The translations under genes were made by a program, and so were the position numbers. From an uncultured Alphaproteobacteria bacterium (lineage in GTDB: Bacteria > Pseudomonadota > Alphaproteobacteria > Rhodobacterales > Rhodobacteraceae), in the NCBI GenBank assembly GCA_913051655.1, contig CAJXHI010000006.1:1-34272 (forward strand): a stretch of DNA of 34,272 nucleotides. The letters run 5' to 3'. Shown one piece after another: positions 8,998 through 17,725 of this stretch. Position 1 is the stretch's first letter, and each line of letters starts with the position of its first letter. The notes below the pieces were generated by a model. That model had not been told where the DNA came from and ran no database searches. It saw only the letters and a program-made list of their open reading frames with translations.

Positions 8998-9900
8998 ATG
9001 GAACTTTGGATTTTTGCCAGCCTCATGGCGGCGACCTTACAGACCGCGCGCTTTATGTTGCAGAAAGTGCTGAGTCGGACAAAGCTGTCCACGGCCGGCG
9101 CGACCTTTTCGCGCTTTTGCTACTCTGCGCCCTTGCTGTGGGGAGTAGCGGTTATCTATTTTTTGAAAAGCGGCACCGAGCCGCCCGAATTGTCGTTTTG
9201 GTTTTGGATTTTTGCAAGCCTTGGCGCGGTGGCACAAATCCTCGCAACGGTTTGCGTTGTTGCCTTGTTTAAATCACGAAACTTTGCCGTTGGGATTACG
9301 TTCAAGAAAACCGAAGTCATTCAGGCCGTTTTTGTCGGGCTCATACTGCTACGAGAGGGCGTTTCACCGGAAGGTTTGGGCGCCATTTTAATCGGGCTCT
9401 TGGGTGTCTTGTTGCTTTCCGATCAGGCGGGGGTCAGCGATGCAAAGACGCATCGGTTTTTCAATCGTGCCACTGGCCTAGGGATTATGTCGGGTTTTCT
9501 TTTCGCCATATCCGCCGTGGCGTATCGCGGCGCCACTTTGGAGGTGTCCATGCCCTCTGCAATGACAACCGCGATGGTCACGCTGCTTTGGGTTGTGACA
9601 TTACAGGTGGTATTAATGGGTATTTGGATTTACTTGCGCGAACCGGGTCAGCTAGCCGCTGTGTGGAAAGCACGTAAAAGTGCTGTTTGGGTCGGCGTGA
9701 CGAGCATGGGCGGTTCCTTTGGTTGGTTTACCGCCTTTAGCCTTCAAAACGCAGCCTACGTCAAGGCGCTTGGTCAGATTGAAATTGTTCTAAGTATGGC
9801 AGCCGGATATTTCTTTTTTCACGAAAAGCTGACGTCACGCGAATTTGCCGGCGTTGGTTTTTTAGCCCTTAGTATTGTGATATTGGTTCTTGGCACCTGA
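8998..9900 (+). CDS. DMT-superfamily (EamA-like) transporter
   Basis: A 300-residue integral membrane protein with about ten hydrophobic helices in two repeated halves, the architecture of drug/metabolite transporters. The first half includes FVGLILLREGVSPEGLGAIL near residue 115, and the second half has the matching AAGYFFFHEKLTSREFAGVG near 265; this helix-plus-E-K/R repeat is characteristic of EamA domains. Members export or exchange small metabolites such as amino acids and nucleotide bases; the substrate cannot be told here. The ATG at 8998 lies 15 bases after the end of the desaturase remnant, and no strong ribosome site is visible. It converges with the NUDIX gene, leaving only 15 bases between them and no evident terminator hairpin. 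Confidence 0.85.
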   Translation: MELWIFASLMAATLQTARFMLQKVLSRTKLSTAGATFSRFCYSAPLLWGVAVIYFLKSGTEPPELSFWFWIFASLGAVAQILATVCVVALFKSRNFAVGITFKKTEVIQAVFVGLILLREGVSPEGLGAILIGLLGVLLLSDQAGVSDAKTHRFFNRATGLGIMSGFLFAISAVAYRGATLEVSMPSAMTTAMVTLLWVVTLQVVLMGIWIYLREPGQLAAVWKARKSAVWVGVTSMGGSFGWFTAFSLQNAAYVKALGQIEIVLSMAAGYFFFHEKLTSREFAGVGFLALSIVILVLGT

Positions 9901-9915
9901 CAGACCGGCTCCCAT

Positions 9916-10611
9916 TTAAGACGGCATATTATATCCTCTTAAACGTAAAAATGTATTGTCTTCATCATCGTTCTTAAAAAACGGAACCGAGGCAGGTGGT
10001 GTATTGTCGTTCACTCGTGCAGCAATTTCCGCCAGAACAATTTCTGTAATAAAGGGTAGATCATATTGTCGCACTTGATCCAAGGAAATCCATTGTAGGT
10101 GGGACAACTCTTCTGATGCAGCCGAAAAATCATCCAAATCACTTTGCAAAAGATCCGCATCCACGAAGAAAAAACGGGCATCAAAGCGGCGCGGTCGTCC
10201 GGGTGGAGTAATCGCGCGAAACACATATTGCATACCCGACGCATCCGGGAGAAAACCTACCTGTGAAAAGGCTTGCCAATCCTCGGGCACAGTTCCCTTC
10301 CACTGACCTTTTACGCCAAGGATTTGTCCAGTTTCTTCGTATAATTCGCGAATGGCAGCGACACATATCGAATGCCTTAACGCCGGATCTGACATTTCCA
10401 CTAGGCGGCTAAAGCAGGGTTCATTGATCATTTGAGCCAATTGAATGTCTGCATCCCCTGCATCTACGGCCCCGCCGGGAAAGACAAATTTATTTGGCAT
10501 AAACACCGCATTTGATCCGCGTTGTCCCATTAAAACTCTGGGGGTTGTCGCTCTGTCGCGGACAATGATCACCGTTGCGGCGTTACGAATAGCGGTTTTA
10601 TCTTCTGTCAT
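9916..10611 (-). CDS. NUDIX hydrolase
   Basis: This 231-residue protein belongs to the NUDIX superfamily, which cleaves nucleoside diphosphates linked to another moiety, including CoA derivatives. The fold begins with AATVIIVRDR. FVFPGGAVDAGD near residue 50 opens the signature, and AAIRELYEETGQIL near 110 supplies the metal-binding helix. About 50 residues separate these two parts, a long insertion also seen in the NUDT7/NUDT19-like and other large bacterial NUDIX proteins. The ATG at 10611 has GAGGA six bases upstream, which beats a TTG at 10623. It is followed on the same strand by nothing within 300 bases and preceded by the DUF983 gene, so a two-gene transcript is likely. Substrate unknown. 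Confidence 0.82.
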   Translation of the reverse strand: MTEDKTAIRNAATVIIVRDRATTPRVLMGQRGSNAVFMPNKFVFPGGAVDAGDADIQLAQMINEPCFSRLVEMSDPALRHSICVAAIRELYEETGQILGVKGQWKGTVPEDWQAFSQVGFLPDASGMQYVFRAITPPGRPRRFDARFFFVDADLLQSDLDDFSAASEELSHLQWISLDQVRQYDLPFITEIVLAEIAARVNDNTPPASVPFFKNDDEDNTFLRLRGYNMPS

Positions 10612-10644
10612 TTGCGTCCTCAATTAGCGTAGCTAGGCGTCGGC

Positions 10645-11013
10645 TCAGGCGAACCCTTGAAGCTTTTTCGCCCATTGGAAAGCAACGATCGCACCTTTCA
10701 ATCTGGGTAAAAGGTAAAGCGAGAGCCCCAAACATCCAATCCCAAATATGAAAAGCATCGTCAATGGTTCAGGCCGCCATTTTGTATAGACGTACAGAAG
10801 CGCGGGGGCCATCAGATGACCAACAATTAACACGGTCAAATATGCTGGCCCATCATCCGCGCGGTGATGAAACAATTCCTGCCCGCACTTGGAACAGGTT
10901 TGTCTGACGACCAGGTAGCTTTCCATCATGGAGCCGCGTCCACAATTTGGGCATTTCCTACGCCATCCCCGTTTCAACGCAATTTTTAAATCACGCCCAA
11001 CGATCTCCTCCAT
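10645..11013 (-). CDS. DUF983 family small membrane protein with zinc ribbon
   Basis: A 122-residue protein matching the DUF983 pattern: a short basic N-terminus, a CPNCGRG...CSKCGQ pair (two CxxC motifs near residues 21 and 42) that would bind zinc, then two membrane helices (AYLTVLIVGHLMAPALLYVY and LTMLFIFGIGCLGLSLYLLP). The motif ADDGPAY between ribbon and helix is typical of the family. Its molecular role is unknown; relatives in alphaproteobacteria often lie near cytochrome oxidase genes or NUDIX genes. I chose the ATG at 11013 because AAGGTGA stands seven bases upstream; longer starts up to 11103 lack a ribosome site. It is probably transcribed together with the NUDIX gene just downstream (33 bases). 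Confidence 0.8.
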   Translation of the reverse strand: MEEIVGRDLKIALKRGWRRKCPNCGRGSMMESYLVVRQTCSKCGQELFHHRADDGPAYLTVLIVGHLMAPALLYVYTKWRPEPLTMLFIFGIGCLGLSLYLLPRLKGAIVAFQWAKKLQGFA

Positions 11014-11264
11014 CAGTGGTTCACCTTTATAATTCAACATGCGCATGCGCAAAACCCTTATCCAGCGCAACCAATAAATCACATAATTGTCAAAAAGAGA
11101 CAAAAATTTCTTTTAAAAGTCACAAATACTGCGTTTTATAAATATTGGCAACGGCACGAAATAAATCTTCGCCCGAACTTACAGAAAAAAATGAAAGATC
11201 ATAAGCACAGTAAATAATTCATTTAAGCTAAAATTTGGTAGGATGATAGTCAAACAAAAGATTG

Positions 11265-11733
11265 ATGACTGACTGCCTAGCACCCATGCAGAAGCCAGCA
11301 ATGCCGATTGATCAAATAAGTCATATTAGCGACAACGCGTTTTTGGCCGCTTTTGCCAAATGCAATGCAGAGGTAGCGCGTATTTTGAGTGAGAAGTTGT
11401 TGTCCAAAGCCTATGGACAGGCATTTCATCGGCTCCGCAATCGAGCAGATTCGGAGGATATTGCGCAAGAGGCTTTTTTTCAGATTGTAGCGTATGGCAC
11501 CAGGTTGGAAGGAGGACCGCACCAAGTATCGACTTGGCTCTATGGCTCAGCTTCCTGCTCGTCAGCTTGAGGCAGTCTCTTTACGCCACCTCGACGGCAT
11601 GGGCAATCCTGAAATTTCTGAAATAGTGGATCTGAGTGTCGAGGCCGTAAAAAGGCTTATTTTTACGAGAAAACGAAAACTTTCGGATTTTTTGAAATCT
11701 CAAATATCTGAATCGAATTACGCAAATAGCTGA
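11265..11733 (+). pseudogene. Decayed ECF-type RNA polymerase sigma factor
   Basis: The first frame encodes a sigma region 2: DNAFLAAFAKCNAEVARILS, then GQAFHRLRNRADSEDIAQEA, where the DSEDIAQEAF stretch is the core-binding helix. The reading then flips between frames 3 and 1 (MAPGWKEDRTK, then STWLYG), as expected from several indels. Immediately after follows region 4: QLPARQLEAVSLRHLDGMGN and PEISEIVDLSVEAVKRL, the helix-turn-helix that reads the -35 element. The linker and the start of region 4 are missing, so part of the gene was deleted as well. The two downstream remnants are the partners such sigma factors usually have in roseobacters. A functional sigma factor is very unlikely. Confidence 0.8.
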
Positions 11734-12103
11734 ACAGGACGATGACTTAAACACAGAATGGGAGATGTTTTTCACCACTGCCAAACGGCAAATGCCAAGA
11801 TCAAGCGAAGATCTGCAAAACCGTATTATTTTGGATGCGGCACGCGCCCAGCAGCAATCGGTTGCAGAGCCTGCGCGCCTGTCCTTTTTAGAAAGGTTCT
11901 GAAGTTTCTTTACGGATTTGAGTGGTGCCACAGCAACGGCTGGGCTGACAACAGCAGCCCGTGTTGGCGCCTAAATAGGATTTTCAGCACCTGAGTGTTC
12001 GGAACCTCTGTCCGCTTAGATCATAACCAAAACATCCTTCGCCGGTGATTTAGCCGACCCTTGCGAGGGTCTCGATTGTTAACTTCTAGAGAGTGACAAT
12101 TGA
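11731..12103 (+). pseudogene. Decayed small partner protein of the ECF sigma factor
   Basis: A frame beginning EQDDDLNTEWEMFFTTAKRQ followed by SSEDLQNRIILDAARAQQQ resembles the short proteins coded directly after ECF sigma factors in Rhodobacterales, which have the pattern LDAFFAAAR...PSDALMARVLADA and one membrane helix. After LSFLERF a stop occurs. Another frame continues with TDLSGATATAGLTTAARVGA, a stop, and IGFSAPE, which corresponds to the membrane helix of such proteins. The last piece FAGDLADP...LLESDN ends in TGA at 12103. It overlaps the start of the next remnant (TTGA). Role: probably an anti-sigma or accessory protein; identification is by memory of the locus, not by alignment. 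Confidence 0.55.
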
Positions 12104-12610
12104 ATAACCAGACGCTTCATCCCATAAAAAATATAAAATTTGGAAAATTGCTTTGATCACCTCTCTTATGCTGAATTATCGCCATTTTGGGACAATTGGT
12201 AGCGTAGCTGTAAGCTTTGGAAAAGAAGGACCAAGTGGGTAGGCAAAGTTTGACGCCATGGGGGGATCAGTTCACCCGCGCGCTTTAAGCCAAGAAGAAA
12301 GAAGCAAATTGGGCAAAGATATGCGGGAAAAACATAATGCACTATCCTCAACCAAAGACAATTTGAACGCTTATTTTCATGAGGCCTTACGCCTACTTCA
12401 CGATGAGCCGTTTGATGTCAGCGCCTTCCCAAATATCATGGGACAACATACATTCATTTCAAACACCCGCCAGTCTCAGGCACGGGCATTGCTCATCAAT
12501 CATATGACTTTGATGAATTATATGAACGTTCTGCCTATGCGGACCGGCTTGAAAGCGCACTCAAACGTCAAAAGTGGCACAAAAATAAAAATGACTTATC
12601 CTATGACTGA
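12100..12610 (+). pseudogene. Decayed periplasmic heavy-metal-sensor-like (CpxP/CnrX-type) protein
   Basis: The relic begins with a TTG (LNNQTLHPIKNIKFGKLL) and a hydrophobic stretch broken by stops, where a membrane anchor would be. It then runs in frame 3 from about 12258: RALSQEERSKLGKDMREKHN, a linker, FHEALRLLHDEPFDVSAFPN, HTFISNTRQSQARALLINHM. Near 12515 it shifts to frame 2 and ends YERSAYADRLESALKRQKW before TGA at 12610. The helix-rich pattern (LS.EER..L...MRE; L..EPFD..AF; R....Y..RLE..L) is that of periplasmic heavy-metal sensor/CpxP-like proteins found behind ECF sigma genes. Two or more frame breaks make it non-functional. Together with the two preceding remnants it is one decayed stress-response operon. 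Confidence 0.6.
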
Positions 12611-12722
12611 ATTTGAGCGGTGGAAAATATTCGCCTATTTGGGTCGTAAAGGGGTCGTTTTTCGTGCAAATCTCTTGTAACTGACGAAAAGGTCTCGCAC
12701 TCTTTTATTCGAAGGATCTATT

Positions 12723-13808
12723 ATGTCAAAAACAGTTGCACATGTGGTTTTACCCACGAATGAAATTCGCGATGACATCCCATTTTTCACTAAAATTTTG
12801 GGAATGCGGATGGATATGATCTACCCCGCGGATGACCCTACTGTTGCACATTTTTCAGGCCACGGGTTAAACCTGCGCATTGAAAAGGGGGTTGATTGTC
12901 CTCCGGGTCGCATACAGATTTTTTGCGAAGAGCCCATACGCTTTGCAGAGGGAAAGACGCGGCTTGCAGCGCCCAATGGTACAATTGTAGACATTGAAGA
13001 GTTGAACCCGCCATTGGTATTGCCTGATACCCAGCATAGTTTTTTGGTGCGCCGCCTTGCAGATCAGGCTCCTTGGGTCATTGGACGGGCCGGTATGCAT
13101 TATCGTGATTTGATCCCGGATCGGCTCGGTGGTTCCATAATAGCCTCTCATATCCGGATTCCAGATGGCGGGCCTGTACCTGATATGGTGCATTATCATA
13201 CTGTTGGCTTCCAGTTGATCTTTTGCTACCGCGGTTGGGTTGACCTTGTTTACGAAGATCAGGGCGAACCTTTTCGACTTTATGCTGGCAATTGCGTGAT
13301 CCAGCCTCCAGAAATTCGCCATCGTGTGCTCTATGCGAGTGACAACATTGAGGTGATCGAAATTGGCGTCCCGGCAGAGCATGTCACGACGATCGATCAT
13401 TCGATGGGACTACCCAATCCAATTGTGAACCCTGAACGGGAGTTTCAAGGTCAAAGATTTGTGCATCACAAAGCCGAAGAAGCCGCTTGGAACAATTTTC
13501 GCATTCCAGGCTTTCGCGCCCGAGATACCACGATTGCAAAGAATACCAAAAACGTTGCAGGCGTTCAGGTAATCCAACCTGATGGAACCGCCGCAAAAGA
13601 AAGCTGGCACAGCGCAGACATTCTTTTTAACTTTGTTATGGAAGGCACAATGACGCTTTGCGGGGAATGCAAGGATCCTTTTGACCTGAAACCTGGGGAT
13701 GCCTTTGTAATTCCGCCGAATATGAAAACGATCTATTCCAATGTTAGTAGCGATCTAGAGCTTCTTGAAGTCTCCCTTCCCGGTGTTTTCGAAACCTTCA
13801 TAACTTGA
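12723..13808 (+). CDS. VOC-like N-terminus plus double cupin protein, function unknown
   Basis: A 361-residue protein that opens the nucleoside salvage operon. Residues 1 to about 60 (AHVVLPTNEIRDDIPFFTKI, LGMRMDMIYPADDPTVAHF) look like one half of a vicinal-oxygen-chelate/glyoxalase fold. Two cupin barrels follow. The first is near residues 155-225, with HYHTVGFQLIFCYRGWVDLV and CVIQPPEIRHRVL; its histidines could bind a metal. The second is near 285-355, with FNFVMEGTMTLCGECKDPFD and LKPGDAFVIPPNMKTIYS; its first cupin motif has lost most metal ligands. AAGGATC precedes the ATG at 12723. Only 18 bases separate it from cdd, so it is co-transcribed with cytidine deaminase and the deo genes. 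It might isomerise or oxidise a sugar or base breakdown product, or sense a metabolite, but I do not recognise a defined function. Confidence 0.75.
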   Translation: MSKTVAHVVLPTNEIRDDIPFFTKILGMRMDMIYPADDPTVAHFSGHGLNLRIEKGVDCPPGRIQIFCEEPIRFAEGKTRLAAPNGTIVDIEELNPPLVLPDTQHSFLVRRLADQAPWVIGRAGMHYRDLIPDRLGGSIIASHIRIPDGGPVPDMVHYHTVGFQLIFCYRGWVDLVYEDQGEPFRLYAGNCVIQPPEIRHRVLYASDNIEVIEIGVPAEHVTTIDHSMGLPNPIVNPEREFQGQRFVHHKAEEAAWNNFRIPGFRARDTTIAKNTKNVAGVQVIQPDGTAAKESWHSADILFNFVMEGTMTLCGECKDPFDLKPGDAFVIPPNMKTIYSNVSSDLELLEVSLPGVFETFIT

Positions 13809-13826
13809 CCCGAAAGGACGCCCCAA

Positions 13827-14225
13827 ATGAACGCCCTCAAAGACGCAGCCTTTAAAGTCCGCTCTAATGCCTATGCTCCCTATTCTGGGTTTCAGGTAGG
13901 TGCCGCCATTAAAAGCGAAGAAGACAAAATTTTTGTCGGCGTTAACGTCGAAAACGCCGCATATCCCGAAGGCACTTGCGCCGAATCTGGCGCCATCGCT
14001 GCTATGATTGCTGCGGGCCACACACGCATCAAAGAGGCCTATGTAGTCGCCGACTGTCCCAGCCCTGTCCCACCTTGCGGAGGATGTCGCCAAAAGATTG
14101 CAGAATTTGCGGACCAAGATGTGATCGTCACTCTGGCGACGGTTGATGGGAAGGAAGCAAAATATTCCGTGGCAGAGCTTTTACCAGGTGTCTTTACGCC
14201 TACTCATATGGACTATGTATCCTAA
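13827..14225 (+). CDS. cdd: Cytidine deaminase
   Basis: This enzyme converts cytidine and deoxycytidine to uridine and deoxyuridine for salvage. The 132-residue length is that of the small tetrameric cytidine deaminases. The zinc site is complete: TCAESGAI near residue 53 supplies the first cysteine and the catalytic glutamate, and PCGGCRQ near residue 88 supplies the other two cysteines. The N-terminal AYAPYSGFQVGAAI is the usual substrate-binding stretch. GAAAGGA lies upstream of the ATG at 13827. The stop TAA shares one base with the ATG of deoA (TAATG), so the two are translationally coupled. Confidence 0.93.
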   Translation: MNALKDAAFKVRSNAYAPYSGFQVGAAIKSEEDKIFVGVNVENAAYPEGTCAESGAIAAMIAAGHTRIKEAYVVADCPSPVPPCGGCRQKIAEFADQDVIVTLATVDGKEAKYSVAELLPGVFTPTHMDYVS

Positions 14226-15532
14226 TGCCAGACGCCCGATCCATTATTACGAAAATCAAGGAAAACCAGACGCCTAGCGCGGAGGAACTCAGTTGGTTTT
14301 CAAAGGGGCTTGCCGATCAAAGCGTCAGCGACGCACAGGCGGCGGCTTTTGCCATGGCAGTGACCTTGAATGGATTGGATGAAACTGGATTGGTCGCTTT
14401 AACTTCTTCCATGAGGGACAGCGGTGACCGACTGGAATGGAAGACCGACAAACCAATACTCGACAAACATTCCACAGGTGGCGTGGGGGATTGCGTATCA
14501 CTAATTCTTGCTCCGCTTTTGGCCGCAGCTGATATCTATGTGCCCATGATTTCAGGACGAGGCCTAGGCCATACTGGGGGAACGCTCGATAAGCTAGAAG
14601 CCATTCCGGGAACAAAAATTCAACTTGATGAAAGGGATCTGACACGAGTGCTTGACCGCGCAGGCTGCGCCATTGTTAGTGCCACGAGCAATATTGCGCC
14701 CGCCGACAAACGGTTATACGCCATTCGCGATGTGAGTGCAACTATCGACTGTCTTGAATTGATCACAGCCTCAATTCTGTCCAAAAAACTAGCTGCTGGA
14801 CTTAAAGGACTGATCTTGGATATCAAGTGTGGCAGTGGGGCATTCATGAAAACCCAAAAAGACGCCCATATTTTGGGCAAAGCGCTGGTAAATACCGCAA
14901 ATCGGGCGGGCTGCAAAACAACCGCTCTGGTAACCGATATGAACGAGCCGCTTGCCCCCTCAGTCGGAAATGCTGTGGAGGTTCATGATGTGATGGAAGT
15001 CTTGACAAATAATAAAGAGGGGCGTCTGAAAGATCTTTGCCTCACTCTTGGCGCAGAGCTTTTAACAGCTAATAAATTATCTTCTACCGTAAGAGATGCT
15101 CATGATCGCCTGAACGGACTTTTGGAAAATGGTGCGGCGGCCGATAGATTTGCACTTATGATTGCTGAAATGGGCGGGCCATTGGGGTTTGCGGACAACT
15201 GGCAACGCTATCTTCCCGAAGCGTCAGTTATCTTTGAAGTTACTACAGAAAAAGAGGGCTATGTTATAGGCTGGAACGCAGAGGTTCTTGGGATGATAGC
15301 TGTCAATCTAGGTGGCGGGCGAAAAGTTGAAACAGATAGCGTCAACCCCGCAGTAGGCTTGAGTGATATTGCGCCCATCGGCACTAAAATTAATCGCAAG
15401 AAACCCATTGCAAAAATCCATGCCACCCGCATTGACGCCGCAGAAAAAGCCGCTCAAGAGGTACTCGAAGCGCTCGTCATTGGCAGTGATGCGCCAAAGG
15501 AAAATAGTATTATACTAGAAAAAATCACATGA
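14225..15532 (+). CDS. deoA: Thymidine phosphorylase
   Basis: This enzyme splits thymidine or deoxyuridine with phosphate into the base and 2-deoxyribose 1-phosphate. The 435-residue protein shows the pyrimidine-nucleoside phosphorylase features in order: an alpha domain with SDAQAAAFAMAVTLNGLDE, the phosphate-binding KHSTGGVGDCVS near residue 80, the family signature SGRGLGHTGGTLDKLEAIPG near 110, and KKLAAGLKGLILDIKCGSGA near 190. The C-terminal domain ends with IHATRIDAAEKAA. Length and motifs match DeoA rather than the AMP phosphorylases. Its end overlaps deoB as ATGA. It works between cdd (which makes deoxyuridine) and deoB (which uses the deoxyribose 1-phosphate). Confidence 0.94.
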   Translation: MPDARSIITKIKENQTPSAEELSWFSKGLADQSVSDAQAAAFAMAVTLNGLDETGLVALTSSMRDSGDRLEWKTDKPILDKHSTGGVGDCVSLILAPLLAAADIYVPMISGRGLGHTGGTLDKLEAIPGTKIQLDERDLTRVLDRAGCAIVSATSNIAPADKRLYAIRDVSATIDCLELITASILSKKLAAGLKGLILDIKCGSGAFMKTQKDAHILGKALVNTANRAGCKTTALVTDMNEPLAPSVGNAVEVHDVMEVLTNNKEGRLKDLCLTLGAELLTANKLSSTVRDAHDRLNGLLENGAAADRFALMIAEMGGPLGFADNWQRYLPEASVIFEVTTEKEGYVIGWNAEVLGMIAVNLGGGRKVETDSVNPAVGLSDIAPIGTKINRKKPIAKIHATRIDAAEKAAQEVLEALVIGSDAPKENSIILEKIT

Positions 15533-16746
15533 AAGGGCGTGTCTTCCTAGTTGTTATGGACTCTGTCGGGATCGGGGGAGCACCAGATGCGGGTCACTAT
15601 TTCAACGACGGGATTCCAGATACTGGTGCAAATACCTTGCTGCATATTGCAGAAGCTTGTGCGATGGGCAAAGCCGATGTCAATCGCACAGGTCCTTTAA
15701 GGCTCCCCCATCTTGGGTCACTCGGTCTTGGCAATGCCATTGAATTTTCAGTAAACAAAATTGCTCCCGGCATAGATCCCATCTCAGGCGGCACGTGGGG
15801 CGTGGCAAGAGAAACATCTCGAGGAAAAGACACACCATCGGGCCATTGGGAATTGGCCGGATTACCCGTTGACTGGGACTGGCACTATTTTAAGAACAAA
15901 AGTCAATCGTTCCCTCAGGATTTAATCGATATTCTTTGCGACATCGCAGGAACGGATGGCATATTGGGCAATTGTCATAGTTCAGGCACCGATATCATCC
16001 GTACCTTTGGTGAAGAGCATTGCACATCAGGCAAGCCGATTTGTTACACATCTGCTGATAGCGTCTTTCAAATTGCCGCTCATGAGATACATTTTGGTCG
16101 GGATCGGCTGATCAACTTATGCGCACGCTTTGCCCCAGAAGTCCATCGCCGGAAAATAGGCCGTGTGATCGCCCGCCCTTTTTTAGGCAAAACCGCACAT
16201 ACTTACTACCGTACTGACAACAGGCGGGACTTTGCGCTATTTCCCCCAAAGAAAATACTCACAAATTGGTTGCAGGACGCAGGCCATCCTGTCACCGCTA
16301 TCGGGAAAATTGGAGATATATTTTCCATGCAGGGCATTGATAAAGTGCGCGAGGGATCCGATGCTACTTTGATGACACATCTCGCAGATGAAGTGGCAAA
16401 AGCCCAAAAAGGAAGTTTCATCTTCGCTAATTTTGTAGAATTTGACAGCCGCTTCGGTCACAGAAGAGATATAGCAGGATATGCAAGAGCCTTAGAATGG
16501 TTTGATCAAGAGATCGGAATTTTAATACCAAAGTTGAGAGAGGATGATCTTATGATACTTACTGCAGATCATGGAAACGATCCGAGCTGGGTCGGAACCG
16601 ATCACACTCGAGAACAGGTGCCTGTTCTATGCGCCGGGGGACCATCAAGGCACTTCGGTCAAATAAGTTTTAAAGATGTGGCAAACCTTGTTCTTTCACA
16701 TCTCAACATTCCCCATCCTGAAGTTGAGGAACAAAATGCAAACTGA
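15529..16746 (+). CDS. deoB: Phosphopentomutase
   Basis: This enzyme interconverts (deoxy)ribose 1-phosphate and 5-phosphate, feeding nucleoside sugars into central metabolism or phosphoribosyl pyrophosphate synthesis. The 405-residue protein is a member of the alkaline phosphatase superfamily. The N-terminal metal site MDSVGIGGAPDAGHY is at about residue 10, the threonine that carries the phosphoryl group is in DTPSGHWELAG near 100, and LTADHGNDPSWVGTDHTREQ near 345 gives the second metal site. All expected aspartates and histidines are present. ATGA overlap with deoA fixes the start. The add start codon lies inside its last 11 bases. Confidence 0.94.
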   Translation: MKGRVFLVVMDSVGIGGAPDAGHYFNDGIPDTGANTLLHIAEACAMGKADVNRTGPLRLPHLGSLGLGNAIEFSVNKIAPGIDPISGGTWGVARETSRGKDTPSGHWELAGLPVDWDWHYFKNKSQSFPQDLIDILCDIAGTDGILGNCHSSGTDIIRTFGEEHCTSGKPICYTSADSVFQIAAHEIHFGRDRLINLCARFAPEVHRRKIGRVIARPFLGKTAHTYYRTDNRRDFALFPPKKILTNWLQDAGHPVTAIGKIGDIFSMQGIDKVREGSDATLMTHLADEVAKAQKGSFIFANFVEFDSRFGHRRDIAGYARALEWFDQEIGILIPKLREDDLMILTADHGNDPSWVGTDHTREQVPVLCAGGPSRHFGQISFKDVANLVLSHLNIPHPEVEEQNAN

Positions 16747-17725
16747 ATTTGATATGCACAAGGTTGAATTGCACCTTCATCTCGAAGGCGCAGCCCCACC
16801 CACGCTGATCCGCCAGATCGCACATGAGAAAAAAGCCGATATCGACGGTATCTTTGACGAACAGGGACATTATGTTTTTCGCGATTTCGAACATTTCTTG
16901 GCGGTGTATGAGACTGCCACAAGTGTGTTAACCGAACCTATGGATTTCTACCGCCTCACCCGCGCCGTATTGGATCAAAGCGCCACGCATGGTGTGATCT
17001 ATACGGAGGCCTTTTTATCCCCCGACTTTTGCGGACAAGCACAGCTTGGTCCGTGGCGCGAATATCTGTCTGCCATTCAAGAAGCAGCGCAAGAATCAGA
17101 AAAAAAACACGGAATTGTTATGAAAGGAATTGTGACCTGCATCCGTCATTTTGGGCCAGACAAGGCCAAAAAAGCTGCCCTTTGTGCAGCTGAAACGGCA
17201 GGTGATTTCATTTGCGGCTTCGGGATGGGCGGTGCAGAAACCTTTGGGGTGCAGGAAGATTATATATACAGCTTTGACATGGCACAAGAAGCCGGACTAC
17301 GCCTCACGACACACGCAGGTGAATGGGGCGGCGCGGAAAGTGTGCGACAAGCAGTCTTTGATTTAAAAGTTGAACGCCTCGGCCATGGGGTACAGACCAT
17401 CGACGACCCTCAGCTTTTAGATGAAGTTATTGCACGCGACATCACGTTTGAAGTTTGTCCGGGATCAAACATTGCACTAGGAATTTATCCTGACACGCAT
17501 TCCCATCCTATTGAAAAGCTGCGGAATCGCGGTGTGAACGTCACAGTGTCAACCGATGATCCCCCATTTTTTAATACGGATATGACCAAAGAATACGTGG
17601 CCTTGTCACGCGCCTTTAGCTGGGGCAAAGAAGAGTTTACTGCATTGAATAAAACGGCCCTAAACGCCGCCTTTTGTGATAAAGCCACCAAAGACACGCT
17701 TTTTAAAAGATTGGACACTGAATGA
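16736..17725 (+). CDS. add: Adenosine deaminase
   Basis: This enzyme hydrolyses adenosine or deoxyadenosine to inosine or deoxyinosine and ammonia. The 329-residue TIM-barrel protein has the metal histidines in [14 protein letters not shown] near residue 12. TTHAGEWGG near 195 has the third zinc histidine and the catalytic region. [10 protein letters not shown] near 220 carries another active-site histidine, and [12 protein letters not shown] near 275 has the two aspartates of the SxDDP motif. I place the start at 16736 because GAGGA is seven bases upstream; a longer frame from 16676 runs inside deoB and has no support. It overlaps deoB by 11 bases and upp by an ATGA, so all are expressed as one unit. 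Adenine deaminase of the same family is the main alternative. Confidence 0.88.
   Translation: MQTEFDMHKVELHLHLEGAAPPTLIRQIAHEKKADIDGIFDEQGHYVFRDFEHFLAVYETATSVLTEPMDFYRLTRAVLDQSATHGVIYTEAFLSPDFCGQAQLGPWREYLSAIQEAAQESEKKHGIVMKGIVTCIRHFGPDKAKKAALCAAETAGDFICGFGMGGAETFGVQEDYIYSFDMAQEAGLRLTTHAGEWGGAESVRQAVFDLKVERLGHGVQTIDDPQLLDEVIARDITFEVCPGSNIALGIYPDTHSHPIEKLRNRGVNVTVSTDDPPFFNTDMTKEYVALSRAFSWGKEEFTALNKTALNAAFCDKATKDTLFKRLDTE

Noticed and set aside
12258..12680. 140-codon frame that could be called a hypothetical protein
   Set aside because: Its upstream and downstream continuations lie in other frames and match the same family pattern, so it is part of a remnant; the last 70 codons after about 12515 are out of frame.
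12867..13400. 177-codon minus-strand frame
   Set aside because: Antisense to the VOC/cupin gene, which has clear domains; no family similarity.
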